From Theristus sp. LFF4_11 (Eukaryota; Nematoda; Chromadorea; Monhysterida; Xyalidae), in NCBI GenBank assembly GCA_030248135.1, contig JASANC010004071.1, positions 177,880-241,879 of the forward strand: a DNA stretch of 64,000 nucleotides, given 5' to 3'. Made by a program: the position numbers and the translations under genes. This document shows, one piece after another, positions 39,533 through 52,896 of the stretch. Below the pieces are notes generated by a model that was not told the DNA's origin, made no database searches, and was given only the letters and a program-made list of their open reading frames with translations. Position 1 is the first letter of the stretch, and each line of letters begins with the position of its first letter.

Positions 39533-42500
39533 ATGACTCGGCAGCCACTAGCAATGCATCGATCGTTTGCCATTGGCGTGTTCGTGCTGGCTGCGGTCGT
39601 CAGCCAATCAGCGCACGGCTACAACGACGAGAGCCCGTTGGACGTCGGCAAGTGCCAGCGAATCACGGTGCCTCTGTGCAAGGATGTGCCGTACAACTTC
39701 ACGCGGCTGCCGAACATGCTCGGACATCGAGACCAGGAAAGGGTCCGTTTCAACACAGGAGATCTTTTGCGCCTTGCTCTCCTTCCACTGTCGTAAAATC
39801 TAGCCTTTTCATTGGCGCAATCGAAACGCCAGAATGTTTCATGTGTCTTAGAGAAAAGATCGTTCAAAACGACCGACGAACAATAATAGCGGCTAGTTTT
39901 GTGCAATCTACCTAAATGTCCTCTTCCGAAAAAAAGTGTGGAGAAAAGTTTTGGAACTACACGACTTTTTTTGTGAAATTGTCGTCGGTTTCCAGTGTTT
40001 TTTCAGTCATAATGGAATTCACTTTGAGCCCTCACGCCCTCCCTCTAGCGCACTGCACACAATGATTCCACGAAACACTGAAAGATTGAGAAATGACGAC
40101 AGCCCCATCGAGCAATCAGCAGAGAGCATTTCCAAGTTGCACCAGTGCGTTTGCAGGTGACCATGGACGTGCACCACTTCGAGCCGCTCGTGCACACCGG
40201 GTGCTCGCCGCACGTCAAGTTCTTCATCTGCTCCATCTACACGCCGATGTGCTCGGAGAACGTGGACGTGCCCGTGACCAGCTGTAGACCCGTCTGTGAC
40301 GAGGTGCGTGTGTAAGGAGGCGGGCGAAAGTCGTGCCGCAAGACTGTGGAAATGAGCACGAACGAGACACGTCTGCCTCCGTGATCCCGCTGCGCCCTCC
40401 GTACACTTTGTTGTTCCACGTGTTGACTGCATTGTTGGAAACGGCAGCGAGCCGAATGCCGGAATCACCATGAGCTTTCCTGTTTCAGACCCCCATCACG
40501 AGCTCCACTGTTTTTCAGGTGAAACGCAGCTGCATGGCGATTTTGAGCAAGTTCGGTCTGCAGTGGCCGGCCATGCTGAACTGCAGCCGGTTCCCACCGC
40601 CGGGCGAACTCTGCATGGAGCCGAGGCCAGCGGGCGGGCGGGGCGACGCCGAGAAAAAACACACTGACCAGCCAAGGTACGGGTCTTCTGCAGCGAGACT
40701 AATCGATTCATTGCACGCGCGCTTGATCGTCAGCGGATGACTGAAGTCCAACATTGGGAAGTACACTCTGTTGAAACAGCAGCGTATCGCATTGCACAGT
40801 CACAAAAAAGCACAGGTGCACACATGCGATATTAACACCAGCACGCGCAGTGGTTATGTGTGCTTGTTTGTTGCAATGCAACATTACTGTGTGGACACAC
40901 AGACTTTAGACTTTAGAACCATGTAATCCTTTCGTTTCGATTTTACATATTTCCGTGTTCCAATCCAAAAATTATCGCACGCAGAAACAAGAAACAACAA
41001 CAACAAAATGTTCAGACGACTCGACGGGCCGTCATACGCGGGCGGCGCGGGCGCGGGCAGCACGACGGGCACCGACGGCGGGCACAGCCGCTGTCCCGCT
41101 GACATGCTCGACCTCGCAGACGCCTCGAAGCAGAGTCCTCGATGCTACGTGCAGTGCGGCGCGTCGCTGATGTTTCGCAGCGAGCATAAACAGTTCGCCG
41201 AGATGTGGATGGGCGTCTGGGCGGCGCTCTGCTGCGTCGTCACCGCCTTCACCGTCGTCACCTACGCGCTCGACTCGGCCAGATTTCGCTTTCCGGAGCG
41301 GTCAGTCGCGTTTTGTTGGTTTTTTGTTTTTGGTCGCATTTTCGGCTCGATAGCTGCTCTTTGTTGTTTTGTTTTGTTTCTATTTTGCCTAGTTTGAGGT
41401 GAGATTTGGAAGAAAGAGATCAACACCGGAAAGTGCACAGATCTGGTGAAGCTGATTGCAAATGAGCCTGTTGCAAGTAAACTTGTGCTGGCACAATATC
41501 ATGGTTGAGAAATCGTTGCGTCATGGAAAATCTGGTCGTCTTGTGACGAATGTTGTTTTATTTGGAACCGTGTTGTCTCTGGTGATTGTGGTGCGTTGCG
41601 TTATGCGTTGTGTGTTTTATTGACTTCAAACTCAACGATTGGTCTTTGCCCCGATTGGTTTCAGTCTGCCGACGGGCACAACATAAATTCTCCTGAGTGA
41701 ATCCAGTTTGTATGACTACGCAATACGCACGATACTCTTTTTGTGGAGCTCTTCTCTTGAAGAAATTAGTTTGATTGATTCACATGCTCATGTTTTGTTC
41801 AGGAACAAAAAACCAAACGGCACCAAAAAATTAGACTGCTGTTCAGCCCACCTAGAACTTTACAATAAAAAAACGAGTGTATCACTGACAAATACTGCCA
41901 AAAAAACATTTATTACTTCAAAAAAAGTGGTATGGGGTTCGAAAAATGTTTTTGTGTGTATCTTTCTGAATGTTTTCCGCAATAACGACAGACAAATCGA
42001 CATGCAGTTTTTTGGTTCAAACGCAAAAGATTTTTGTCTGCAAATAGGTGTGATTGGTTGAGTGTGAATAATGCGGGCGCTGATTGGCTCAGGCTGGATG
42101 GAGCCAATCAACCAGTACGGCGGCATGACTTTTTTTAAATCATCAGAAAAACCAAGAAAATATATTGCTTTTCACAAATGTTTTTTCTGTCGCCCGTAAT
42201 ACTGCAATAATCATTTTGTCTACTTTCGCTTTTCCAAGTCATTTCTGCAGTTTTGTCCGTGGCCAGCAGACAAATAAATGTAAAAGCGAGGGCCTCTGCT
42301 TGCGCCAAAGTATGACAGCGCGGCGACCGGTCAGATTCTAATAATGATTTATAAAGTTTTTAATGCGCTAAATTACGTTTTGTGCGCGTTCTCTCGTTTA
42401 TTCGCGCAAAATATAATTGCTGTTATTGGTTGCGGGTCCTTTGATCTTATGCCGCCGCCCGCTCGTGCGCTGCGCGGAAACACACAAAAACTTTCACCAG

Positions 42501-45500
42501 GATAGAAGATCTTTTTACAGCAAAGTGAGACTTGTAGACGTTTGACTGACAACAGTTTGGGATCCGCAACTTGCATTTTTACTGCCGCGGTGCGATGAGT
42601 AGTTGTTGCAGTATGATGGACACTTGAATAGTTTCAGTTCGCCTTGTTTTGGGCATTATGGGCATGGCTGGATTTGATTGTGAGAACATAACGCAGCCGA
42701 TCAAAGTGTTTTTTTATTTCATCAAGAATTACAGTTTTTCAAATGATTATGATTTATATGAGTTTTCTGGTTTCCCATTTCCCGTTTATAAAAACAGCAA
42801 CCTGTTTCTACGTCCACAGTACATACGAGTCGTAGGTGACTGAAAACTCGTTCCCACTGATGCACACGCGGACACGGACACGCACATCGGCTGCTTGTGC
42901 GCTTGCAAATCAGAATATCTGCGGGGAAAAAACCACTTTTTTCATGACCGAAATATAACTGAACAGAGGACACTACCTTGATTTTGGTCGAGGAAATGAT
43001 GTTTTTACGACCGTCCATTGATCAATTTTTCCGGCATCGGAAAATTTTTGAAACCGAAAATGAGTGACAAACGAGCGAGTGCCTTTTACGGTGTCCTTCG
43101 ACCGGTCGGGGTTTTATTGACTGAGGTGCACAGGGTTGCACGTTGATTGGGCGGTTGTATATTGGTGATTTCTGATAGTTGCTATTGTTGAATAGTTGAT
43201 GAGGCTCTTGCTTAACGCGCGTGTTTTAGTGAAATGAAGAAACTGTGCGAAGGCTTTTGGAATTGCGAAATTTTGGACTCGTGTGAAATAACGAAAAGTA
43301 GTGTCTGTGACACACATGCAAGGCACAGCAGCGTTGGGTAGCAAAAAATGAAATCTCAAAGCTATTTGTCCCAATTTTGTTGGGCAGATCTCAAAATTGA
43401 CCAGCGACATCACACCACAACACATCAGCACTTCCAATGCTAGCCATAAAAACGCCTGTCGTTGGATGAACTTTGTGCGGCGACGTATGTTCATGATGCT
43501 CTTTAAAAACGAAACGCTGGCCCGCGGTATCCCGCAAATGGAAGTGGCAACAACACCACACACACACCGGGCACCTGTTCGGCCACCTTTGTTTCGCATG
43601 TCTTCGCAACTTTATCGAATGCCACCAATTTCTCGCACGCATGTTTGCAGCTCGATCGTGTACTTGGCCGGCTGCTACCACTTCTACTCGTGGGTGTACG
43701 TGCTGCGTGCGTTCGTCGTTGCCCCGAGTGACATCGCCTGCAAGACGGACGCCAACACCGGACAGTCGTACCTGATCGCGAACGGACTCGACAGTCCCGT
43801 CTGCGCGCTCAGCTTCATCGTGCTCTACTATTTCTCGTTGGCGAGCAGTCTCTGGTGAGTGCAGTCTAGCTCTACAACATATCCAACTAGCTGATTGGTT
43901 GGTGATCACGTGATGCATGCACTGCAGCGCAAACCAAACTCCGCCTGCGCAGCAGTTTGCCAGCGCAGAACACAGATTGCAAAACTAAACAATTTGCAAA
44001 TGTTCAAGGTGGGTCGTGCTGACGTTCACGTGGTTCCTGGCTGCCGGCCGAAAATGGGGCATCGAAGTGATCGACCAATACGGCAGTTATTTTCATTTCG
44101 TCGCTTGGGGCACACCGGCGTTGCTCAGCATTGCGGTGCTCATAAATCAAAAGGTTTGCACTGAGTTGATTTGCTTCTGAAAAACTTTGCCGCAGCCTGG
44201 TTCGATTGGTTGGATCACATGCAGCCAATCAATTCAAGCCAAACTTAATTAAGTCACCAACACAGTGGATTGGGCATTGCTCTGGTGACGCTGTTTGTGC
44301 TTTGCACTTTTAACTTTCGGTCAAAAGCAACACTGCGAACGCCCATACTCAACAAATCAAATGCTGATTTTGTTGAGTAATTTTGTTGAGCAAACGTACT
44401 CAGCTGAACTTAATGAACTTTTTGGGGATATTGTGAATCTTGGAAGCAAATTCGCAAGCGAACTATTTTTGACTTGTTTCAATTCACAGTTGCCCTTTGG
44501 GGTTCATTTATTCACGGCAGTGTTCTGCAAGCTCTATCGAAATTTGTTTACGATAATTTTGAAAACTACTGCATGCAACGTTGTGTTTGCCATCGTTTCC
44601 TTTTACTTCGCTGCTTAGTAGAAAGTACATGCATTGGGGTTGTGTCTTATGACCAGTTTTCGCAATTTACGTTTTCGGGCTCTAAATTGACGTGTGCACG
44701 TGTTCAGAGCCCTGGGGAATGCTTCAGGGCTTCTGAGATGTACTCAGTGAAAAGTATTTTAAGAAGAAAAAGTGAATTACTTTGCGTGTGCCATCATCAT
44801 TGGTTGCACGGGGTTGTCGGCAATAGTAGGTTTGAAAAGCAAAGCGTCATTTCAAGTGTATTTCTCCTGTGTCGGGTGCAGACCAAATTCTGTGTGCACT
44901 TACACTTTCTTTAACCCAACAATCTGCTTTGAAAGAAACTTCGCAGAAACACCAGAAATAACTTTTTGTCAAACTCTTACGGACATGGAGTGTTTTTGAA
45001 CCATTTTCTTTTGAAAAACCTGTAGAACACTGAAAAAGAGCTCTGTGTTGATAAATTGTGATACATGAAAATCTTGAGTGCAAAAATCTAAATCGAAAAG
45101 CAGCGCAAAAAGAGCAAAAAGAGCCGCCGAAAGTGTGTATATCGGCCAAGGGAACCCAACGAAATCTTTGGCTGGAATTTATGGTGGCGCTGGGTGCGTC
45201 CAAAGCAGGCCTGCAAGACGATATCGAACGTGAAAAATTGCGATTCCTGGACAGCGATATATAGAAATTTATTGTTTTTGGCACGATCAAAAGAAAATGA
45301 CCGCCGGGGCGCTTTCGCGGTTTTGGTGTGGCGATGCAATTTCGGCAATATCTATCGGTTTATATCTATCTGGAGACATCTTTATTGCAGCTATGTTGGC
45401 GAACCGCTGCCTATGAGCTGGCTCTAATAATGGCTTATTGTCTATACAGACGTGCCACTGTGCTCCAGACCAAGAAGACCGCAGCGTTTTTCTCTTCTCT

Positions 45501-47343
45501 CCGAAATAAAACTGAGATCTGCAAAAGCACTTTTGTGAAATTACAATTTTGCGAGCGAAAAGAGATTCCAACAAACAAACAAAAACGGCACACGTGGGGA
45601 CTTTGGTTGTTGTTGTTGTTGTGTGTGGGGTCTCCAACAATGTTTTTTTTCGGTTTGCAGCAAAATGGCATTTTAAAAACTGGGTTTAGCAATTTGGAAT
45701 GATACTGGGCTTGTAACAGGACGAGCGAAGGACGCAAAAACTTTGAAGCTTCGAAAATAAGATGATGATTGACGTTTTTGGGCGTCCTAGACGATTCAAA
45801 AGAACTGTTGTCTCGCTATAAAAAAAGGTGTCCAAACAGGTGGCCGGTGTCCTGTCTGCTTGAGTGTCCCGCGTTTTCTCCCGAAACTAAAAGTACCCAA
45901 CACAACACGTTGCACTCGACGTTTGGGTTACTTCACGAAACACGGACACACCGCGCACGGGTTCACCCAGACGGACAGTACATCTGTTCGGACAGCTTTT
46001 TTAGCATGCAATACTGTAATGTTGTGTTCGCAATGCACATCATTCCTCTAAAACCTGCATTTTTCCACCCTCCTTCAGGTGGACGCGAACGAGCTGACGT
46101 CGCTGTGTTTCGTGGGCGCCAACGACTGGCGTGCACTGGTCGGCTACGTGATCGGGCCGTTGTTCGCGCTGCTCCAGCTCGGCCTCGCCTTCATCCTCGC
46201 CGGCTTCTACGGCGTCTGCAACGTGCGTAAGATGTTGATCGGGCGCTCGGTCGACGTCGCGAAGCTCGAGAAGCTCATGTTCAAGGTGGCCGTGTTCTCG
46301 GTGTTGTACGCGGTGCCGGCGGTGTGCGTGATCGGCTGCTTCGTCTACCACGCCTACGTGCTCATACAGTGGGAGCCGAGCTCGACGCGCTACATTCAGT
46401 GTCGCGAGAACAGCGCCGCACACGAGAGCGACGTTGAGCGGCACGAGCTGATGGTGGACGGCGCCACGGCCGACAGCGAGCACTGCGATCGGCGGCCGCA
46501 CTATCCGTCGGTGCGTTGTTGAGAACCATGGCGACGTCAGAGTCACGTTTTCTTTGCGGGTAGCCACGCGGGACATCCAGGCGGACAGGACACCGGACAC
46601 CTGTTCGGACATCTTCAGCGTGGCACAGTGCATCCACTGAGACAAATCACGGAACCAACAAATTTGTTCAGTAGTCGTTCTCAATTCCTACATTTGAACT
46701 CTAAATTATAGGGAATCAGCGTAGTCGGTGGTGACCACGTGATGCATGCTTTCTGATAACAAATTTCTGTGGGGGCAGAGTTCGGTTTGCACTGAAAGCA
46801 TGCATCACGCAATCACCAAGCAATCAGCTGATTCCCTATAATGATCCCCGCTGTTCGACTGCATGATGGTGGTGTGTACAGTAGCAATGGTTCACCAGTG
46901 GACAACGTGCATCGATGCAGGTCGAGCTGTACATGCTGAACATCTTCATGTCGCTGGTCGTCGGCATCACGTCCGGCATGTGGGTGATGTCCGGCAAAAC
47001 GTGCGCCACCTGGCGACGCTTCCTCTGCTGCGGCAATCTGCGCTCGGCTGACGCGAAACAGCAGCTGGCAGCAGTGGCGGCCGCACAGCAGCACGCCCAG
47101 GGCGCCCCAACCGTAGCGCTGAACACTGCCGCTGGCTCGATCACGCTGTCACACCAGCAGCAACACCCGCTCACAGTGCCGCTGATGTCGAGGTACCAGC
47201 AGCAGCAGCCGCCGATGGCGCCGCAGTATCAGCACGCTGGCTCGCAGTACAGTTCGGCGGCTGGGCGTGGCCATGCGTACAACGCAGCCGCGCTCAGATA
47301 CCCGGTACACGCGAACACGAACAGTGACGCGTCGAAGCTCTGA
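39533..47343 (+). CDS. FZD: Frizzled Wnt receptor (FZD4/9/10 group), complete, 8 exons, 667 residues
   Basis: Exons: 39533-39742 (ATG), 40157-40303, 40519-40676, 41016-41300, 43651-43854, 44009-44153, 46079-46510, 46921-47343 (TGA). Every intron is GT-AG and phases match throughout. A signal peptide ([18 protein letters not shown]) precedes a cysteine-rich domain with all ten cysteines, from CQRITVPLC to ELCMEP; LPNMLGH and [11 protein letters not shown] are diagnostic. Seven membrane segments follow, with [32 protein letters not shown] and [18 protein letters not shown]7 ([15 protein letters not shown]) leads directly into KTCATW (residues 553-558), the KTxxxW Dishevelled-binding motif. The tail of about 110 residues is Gln/Ala-rich and ends SDASKL, without a classical PDZ ligand. 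CRD and TM sequences fit FZD4 and FZD9/10 about equally. It acts at the plasma membrane. The gene carries family A and B MITEs in its introns. Confidence 0.96.
43878..43960. mobile_element. Family A MITE half-copy in a Frizzled intron
   Basis: CTAGCTGATTGGTTGGTGATC and ACGTGATGCATGC (written in parts) are present, but the inverted right arm is missing. It begins 24 bp after the splice donor of the exon at 43651-43854. Confidence 0.55.
45816..46003. mobile_element. MITE family B with both ends, in a Frizzled intron
   Basis: The left end GCTATAAAAAAAGGTGTCC plus AACAGGTG is matched by the inverted right end CTGTTCGGACAGCTTTTTTAGC. It lies about 75 bp before the exon at 46079-46510. Confidence 0.65.
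46528..46630. mobile_element. MITE family B, right half
   Basis: GGCGGACAGGACACCGGACAC and CTGTTCGGACATCTTCAGCG (in parts) are the inverted-end sequence of family B. It starts 17 bp after the donor of the exon at 46079-46510. Confidence 0.6.
46707..46841. mobile_element. Well-preserved family A palindrome in a Frizzled intron
   Basis: TATAGGGAATCAGC at the left is matched by GCTGATTCCCTATA at the right. Inner arms GTGACCACGTGATGCATGC and GCATGCATCACGCAATCAC pair across a short centre. The last coding exon starts 80 bp further on. Confidence 0.8.
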
Positions 47344-50300
47344 GCAGGTTGGCTACGCACGTGCACGCACAGTGTGGCTGGTTGCTGTCGTTCAGCAGAC
47401 TGGTTTCACTCAACCGCCTGTAGTACATGTATGTCGGGAACTGGTGGTTTTGTGGGAAATTTGTGTTTCTTTTTACACTGCAATTTTCAATGTTGTTGCC
47501 TAACTATTTGAAGTTTGCCCCTTACAGATTTGTGATTGTCCGCCCCAGTGTGGACATTTTTCGTTGTTTCCCCTTTTTTCAGCCATTTTGCTCTGTACTC
47601 AAAAATTCAAAAGAAGTATGCGTTTATGGATTATTCATTTTCGGTGTTTAACTCTCAAAGCTAAATGTCTGGTAGATGAAAATTGATAGATTTTTTGTTC
47701 CTGTTTAGACGTTGACATGTGTATTGGTTCTAGTCCACCATGCTACATTGTATGTATTCTGTTATTAGAAAATAACGGTAAGGTCCTAGTCTGAAAACAG
47801 TGCACTGTCACAAACAAACACTATGATAACAAATATGTGTGTGTGTGCGTCTTTCTTTGTTTGTTACTGGTGCAACATTTACTACACTGATGTTCAGACT
47901 GGAACTTTTTCAGCAAATTAGCCGATTGATTAACAGCCAATCAGCTTGTTAGAATTCAAAAATTTGATTGAACGCACAAAGTTTGTATTTTGTTTTAAAA
48001 ACTTATTGCTGTTACAAACCAAGCAACTTTTATGAAAGTGTAAAACACGTTTGATAACACATGTTTTTCATTAACCGATTTTTTACGACCTTTTTGCGTC
48101 CGAAAGATAACCTCACATTTCGTGTGAAAAGTTTAGGCACCCTTCGGAAAAGTCATCTTTGAGATGCCAAATTCCGAGAATACTAAGCGGTGTAACAAAG
48201 CTGTAAAAACGTGTAAACATGACAGAATCAAACAATGTACGTTGACAAGTAACGTTTCCACAACTCTTTTATCTGATAAGCAGGGCAAGTTCTTGCATTT
48301 CACACAAGCAAAGATTGAATACTTTGAAAGGGGTTACTATAAAGTTGGAGAAACTGAAATTTTGCGGCACGCAGTTAAATTTGCACATGATTTAATTTTC
48401 TTAATTTTTGTTTTTACTGAGTTTCAGCATACGTTCGCCATCTGTCCACATAAAAATCCAGAAAATATGTTTGTCTTTGGAATCTCTCCGGTCAAATTAT
48501 TCCAAAACCAAAACATGGCTGCTGCTCGTGGAAGCATCCCGTGAAGAAAAAATTATGATCATCAAATGCTCAAATGCGGATTGACGGAGAAATGTGAGAA
48601 ATGTGCAGAAATATGTGTGTTGTTTTCTGTTTTGCCTGCTGAAGTTTTCCTTTTGCTGCTCTTGAAAAAGATTTTTGTTTTCGTCGGCGAAGTTTTTTTG
48701 AATAAAAATAATAAATAAAACAATTACCCTATTTTTCGTAAATCCAAAATTTTTTGCCACATTTGTGACCTTGTGACCACAGTGCCCCTTGAACAACCAG
48801 GCAACGGAACTTGTTTATGTTTTGTGGGGATCTGACAGCTCAAACGACAGCGACTTTATTTTTCAAAAAGCTTTTCGAGATGGACGAAAGTTGTTGAACA
48901 GCCAAAACGTATCTTGTCCATATGATGAAGAAAGAAAACATTGACTCTAGCCGAAATCAAATAGCAAAAACATAGTATTATTTTTTCACATGAGACGCAC
49001 GCACGTTTTTTTCTCGTTTCTGCATCTACAGAAAAGACTCATAAAGATCGTAAAAATTTCGGCACGGATTTTTTACGACCGCGCTTGTGTGTGTGAGTAG
49101 ACTGTGCGTGCCCCTATAAAGATCGTAAATCGAAGCAAGTCGTTAGCAGCGCAAAGAAAGCACAACGTGTATTTTTCGGCCGCGTGTTTCTGTTCTCGTT
49201 TCGTTATGTTTAGCATTTTTTGGCACACACCGCGACCGCTGATGAATTTTAGCACGAAACATTGACTAGGGTATCTTTTCTTACCCTTTCCCCCGATTTG
49301 TTTGCGATCGTCGTCGGGGACCGGGGGACTGACAAAGGTGAAACGGATCCGAAAGAAAATCGGTGCAAAACGAAAGGCTCCAAAAAACTGTGAAAACATC
49401 TGTGAGAAGCAGGCAGTGAAAACTTCAATGTTTGCTTGACACTTTTTTGAATGCGGTCTTTTTGCTCACTGACCACAAAGAAGTCGTCATTTGGAATTTG
49501 ATTTTACTCGAACACAAAACCAAGGATGACGCTGTGGGATTTTAAATTTTTTTGTCTGTTTTTTTGTGCTTGTATTGTTCAAAACCACGCTCAGAAACGT
49601 GCGGATTTGAAATTTCTTGGTCATTTTCAAGTTACTCATTCTACCACCTGTTGCCATGCTATGCCATTGCCTGGAAAAGTCAAACGACTGGAAGTTGTCA
49701 ATTTCGTATTTTGATCATACATTTTCCGTGTCCGCTGAATATTTTTATTCAAATTAAAAACAAAAATACTGCTTGCGATAATAATGGTTGTTTGTTGTGT
49801 GAATTATTGTTTTGTTGCACACTTGATGGATTGTTTGTTGAATTCTGCCAAAGAAAGAGTTGACTGCGTTCAGTTGCTGTGTTTAACAGTTTTTATGACA
49901 AACAGATTATACACACTGTATTATTTTGTTGTTATTTTCATGTTATGCATGTAACATGTTGCAATTTTATGTATGTACAGTATGTTTCCATAAACCTGTC
50001 ATCTTTTTAGCAGAAAACAGAGCACGCGAAAGAAGAAAGACCAAAGTGTTGTGTGCTGGTGCTCTATGCGACAACGGTGAAAGGTTCAAACAAAATTTTG
50101 TATGTGCTTGAATTGTGGATTATTTTTTGTTGGAAATAATCAAAAATGAACGACTTGAATAATAACTGCTGATGATGCTGATGGATGGTGACTGCAGAAC
50201 AAAACAAGACGAGTGCAAATCGCACAAGCGGATTACGGCTGCTGAAAGTCTTCACCAACACAGTGATGTTGCACAGATGAACATGCACATCATGTATTCG

Positions 50301-51395
50301 CAACTAAAGTTTTTTAAAATGAACGACTGAAAAACTGTAGCATTGAAAAGTCGCAGTTGGATAAATTACGACAAAAAGAGAGGGACGCAAATGACAAACA
50401 CACTGGCATGCTTGAATTTCGATCGATTGCCGCTCTTTTCAGAAGCACAGTGGTGTTAATTTATGGTGCGCAGCGCCATTTCTGCATATCACTCACGTAT
50501 CGGCGATGATCAACATAAATTCACCCCGTGTGCGCTGTTCTGCGCAGCACACGCGTAGAGTTTAGGTTTCAATTGCCCCCATAAATTTTCAGTTTCGGTG
50601 TCCCCCGTCCCCCCTGCGTGTGTATGGGTTTCTGCTCGCGCTTTTCAGAAATAAATACGATCAAAAACCGGTGGGGGGACGGAGACAACGGCAAAACAGC
50701 GGCCACACATTTTGGTATGATGAGCGATTATAAACGGTTGTACAAGTATAACTCCGTTCCGCCGAAAATGCAAAGAATGTCTAATGACAATGCAAAGCAA
50801 GTCCATGTGAACAATATACAAATGAAAGTCGAAAATCTAACTTTAATAAATATTACTTGGCCCGATTCTACGGTGAAATCAGGCGCAGACAAAAGCGAAG
50901 GTTGGTTAGAGGGTGGCTGGTTTGGGTGTGACATGCATGTGCGCACGTTCACTGCTGTGCCGACCAGCACACCACCATTATTTTAGATTTACAGTGGCGC
51001 TCATTTAGAATTATGGTTATTGCTGTTCGGTGGCCGTCTGTGAATCGACTCGCCCCGACACCAAGAATGAATGCTGCAGATATTTCCATAATGATATACG
51101 CGTTTTGGTTTTTGGTTTTCAGAGAGTTTTCGGTTTTGTTTTAGCAGTGCAGTTGTTGCAAAAGGGACCATTCTTACCGAGAAATTAAAAAAAATGAAAA
51201 GGCACAAAGTGGAGTTTTGCTTCGCGCCCAATCACACTGCTGATTTGCTTTGGGGGCTGCGTACCGACGCCGCAAGTGCTGGACACTGGTTTTTTGTTGC
51301 GGTTTCGCTCAGTAAGCGATTTGTGGGCCCTCGTCAGTTCGACAAGTCTCCATACAATAAATTGCGACCCGTACGCAGAAGCACTGTGAAAATGC
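47344..51395. other. Frizzled 3' flank and spacer
   Basis: AATAAA signals at about 48701-48715 are the first clear cluster after the Frizzled stop and could mark a 1.36-kb 3' UTR. Frames at 48164-48544 and 50618-50986 (plus) are open but unrecognised; the latter contains NNIQMKVENLTLINITWP and is the more protein-like. No conserved domain is visible. Confidence 0.4.
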
Positions 51396-52137
51396 TTGCG
51401 CACGGCTAACGGCATGCTGTTTAATTGTGTTTTTATCTTCGCAAAACTCGGCGCTCAAGTAGAGAGCGCGTTCGTTGCAAAGTTGCATCAGCTGGCCTTT
51501 CTAGCTACTGACGGAATGGCGCGACAACTGGCACTGCGATGGACGCCACTGAGGCACGTGGACGCCGAGTGCACCGCAGTGCGTCGCCGGTCAGTGGACA
51601 CAACAGACACGTCACACTTCAAACTCGTCACACTTGTATCGCATTTTTCTTCCTTTTTTCTCTATCAATTTTTTGTCAGCTCTTTGCACGACTGATTGCA
51701 ATTTGTGTGTCCGTGTCGTTTCAGTTGCCTACGGGCGAGACTCGCACGGGCGGCTTGGTGTGCTTGCTTGCTCCGAGTGCTCGAACGACCTGTGCACCCC
51801 GGTCAGCTCAGCAACCGGTAAATTCATGCTTTGCACGATCCTTCGTATAAAAAGGCCATGTGTTTTGTTTTTGAAGTACATGTGGTACACACACAGTTAA
51901 GCAGAGAAACTCACTGGCATTCATTATGTAAATGAATATGATACGCTAAGTGTGTGCCAGTGTGTTTGTCAGTTTGGAACAAACTGAATAAAATCATGGC
52001 TCTCCGTATTTGGGCTGATGAAAAAGGTCCTTCCTTCCAGTGACGTCGGCACCGAGGCGAGTCTGCTCGAATGCGAGCGCGTTGCCGAGCACAACTGGGA
52101 GCACAAAGACGTGGTCTTGTTCTGCGTCGATTCATGA
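51396..52137 (+). CDS. Tentative exon chain ending like an SRCR domain
   Basis: Phase-consistent candidates are a segment ending at 51589 (donor CCG/GTCAGT), 51725-51817 (acceptor TTTCAG, donor CCG/GTAAAT) and 52041-52137 (acceptor TTCCAG, TGA stop). The last exon reads DVGTEASLLEC, then HNWEHKDVVLFC, which fits the C-terminal pattern of SRCR domains (G-x-E-x-S-L-x-x-C ... H ... D-V ... C). The preceding exons do not show the usual SRCR start, and no 5' end was found. Fragment or pseudogene are both possible. Confidence 0.3.
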
Positions 52138-52741
52138 AAGAAATCAGCTAATCATTACAATTTTTTCACTTGGGAATTGTCAGAAGCAATTGCACTGAAA
52201 ACCGCTTCCAATCTTTTATCTAAACCTTTTGACTAAACGCTCTATGTCTTATGGCTACCACTTAGCCACAAGAGATAGTGCGGTTGGCCAAAATGTTGAA
52301 AAAAGTTTGGAAACGGTTTTAGTGTGTGAAAAGTGTGGTTTTGTGTGCACGATGAGAAGTAAATCTAAACTAGACACTGGGAGTCTGCTCGTGTCTCCAT
52401 AATTGTAAATGGTTTGAAAAAGGTTTTTGGTCAAAATAAACATGAAAATTCACTCTGTTGTATTGACTAATAATACACACAGGCTCAAAAATGGTGTATT
52501 TATCAAGCTAAAATAAACTGCTCTCCAGCCTCGCCAAAAAATAAACTGTAAAAAAGCTTACATAGTACCAGCGTTTCCATGCAGTCGATGGTGTAATAAT
52601 AGATATTTGCGTTTTGTGGGTTTATTTGGTGACGATTTTTAATGGTGATAACACGTGTTAGCTGTACGTGGAAAGCCTCGTCAGACTTTTTAGAAATGTA
52701 TACATTACGTGTAACGTTGATTTTTTTGAAATCTGATGGGT

Positions 52742-52753
52742 GTTTATATAAGT
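52742..52753 (+). promoter_or_regulatory. TATA box candidate for the Dok gene
   Basis: GTTTATATAAGTG lies about 150 bp upstream of the ATG at 52897, with a GATTGG (inverted CCAAT) box just after it. Spacing would allow a transcript start near 52775. Confidence 0.4.
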
Positions 52754-52896
52754 GTGTGACCATGAGCTGTATGCTGATTGGTGCTACAAATAGGACGCAG
52801 CAAATGAAGTTCGATCGGTTAAAAAATTAGAGATGAAAGAAGAGTTGTAACAGCACTTGGATGAGTAGCCGAGGTAAAAGCATTTAGAGGAACAGC

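Noticed and set aside
43114..43918. Long minus-strand frames (161 and 175 codons) opposite the Frizzled gene
   Set aside because: They are antisense to a conserved Frizzled exon and its intron, share no domain, and have no splice or phase support.
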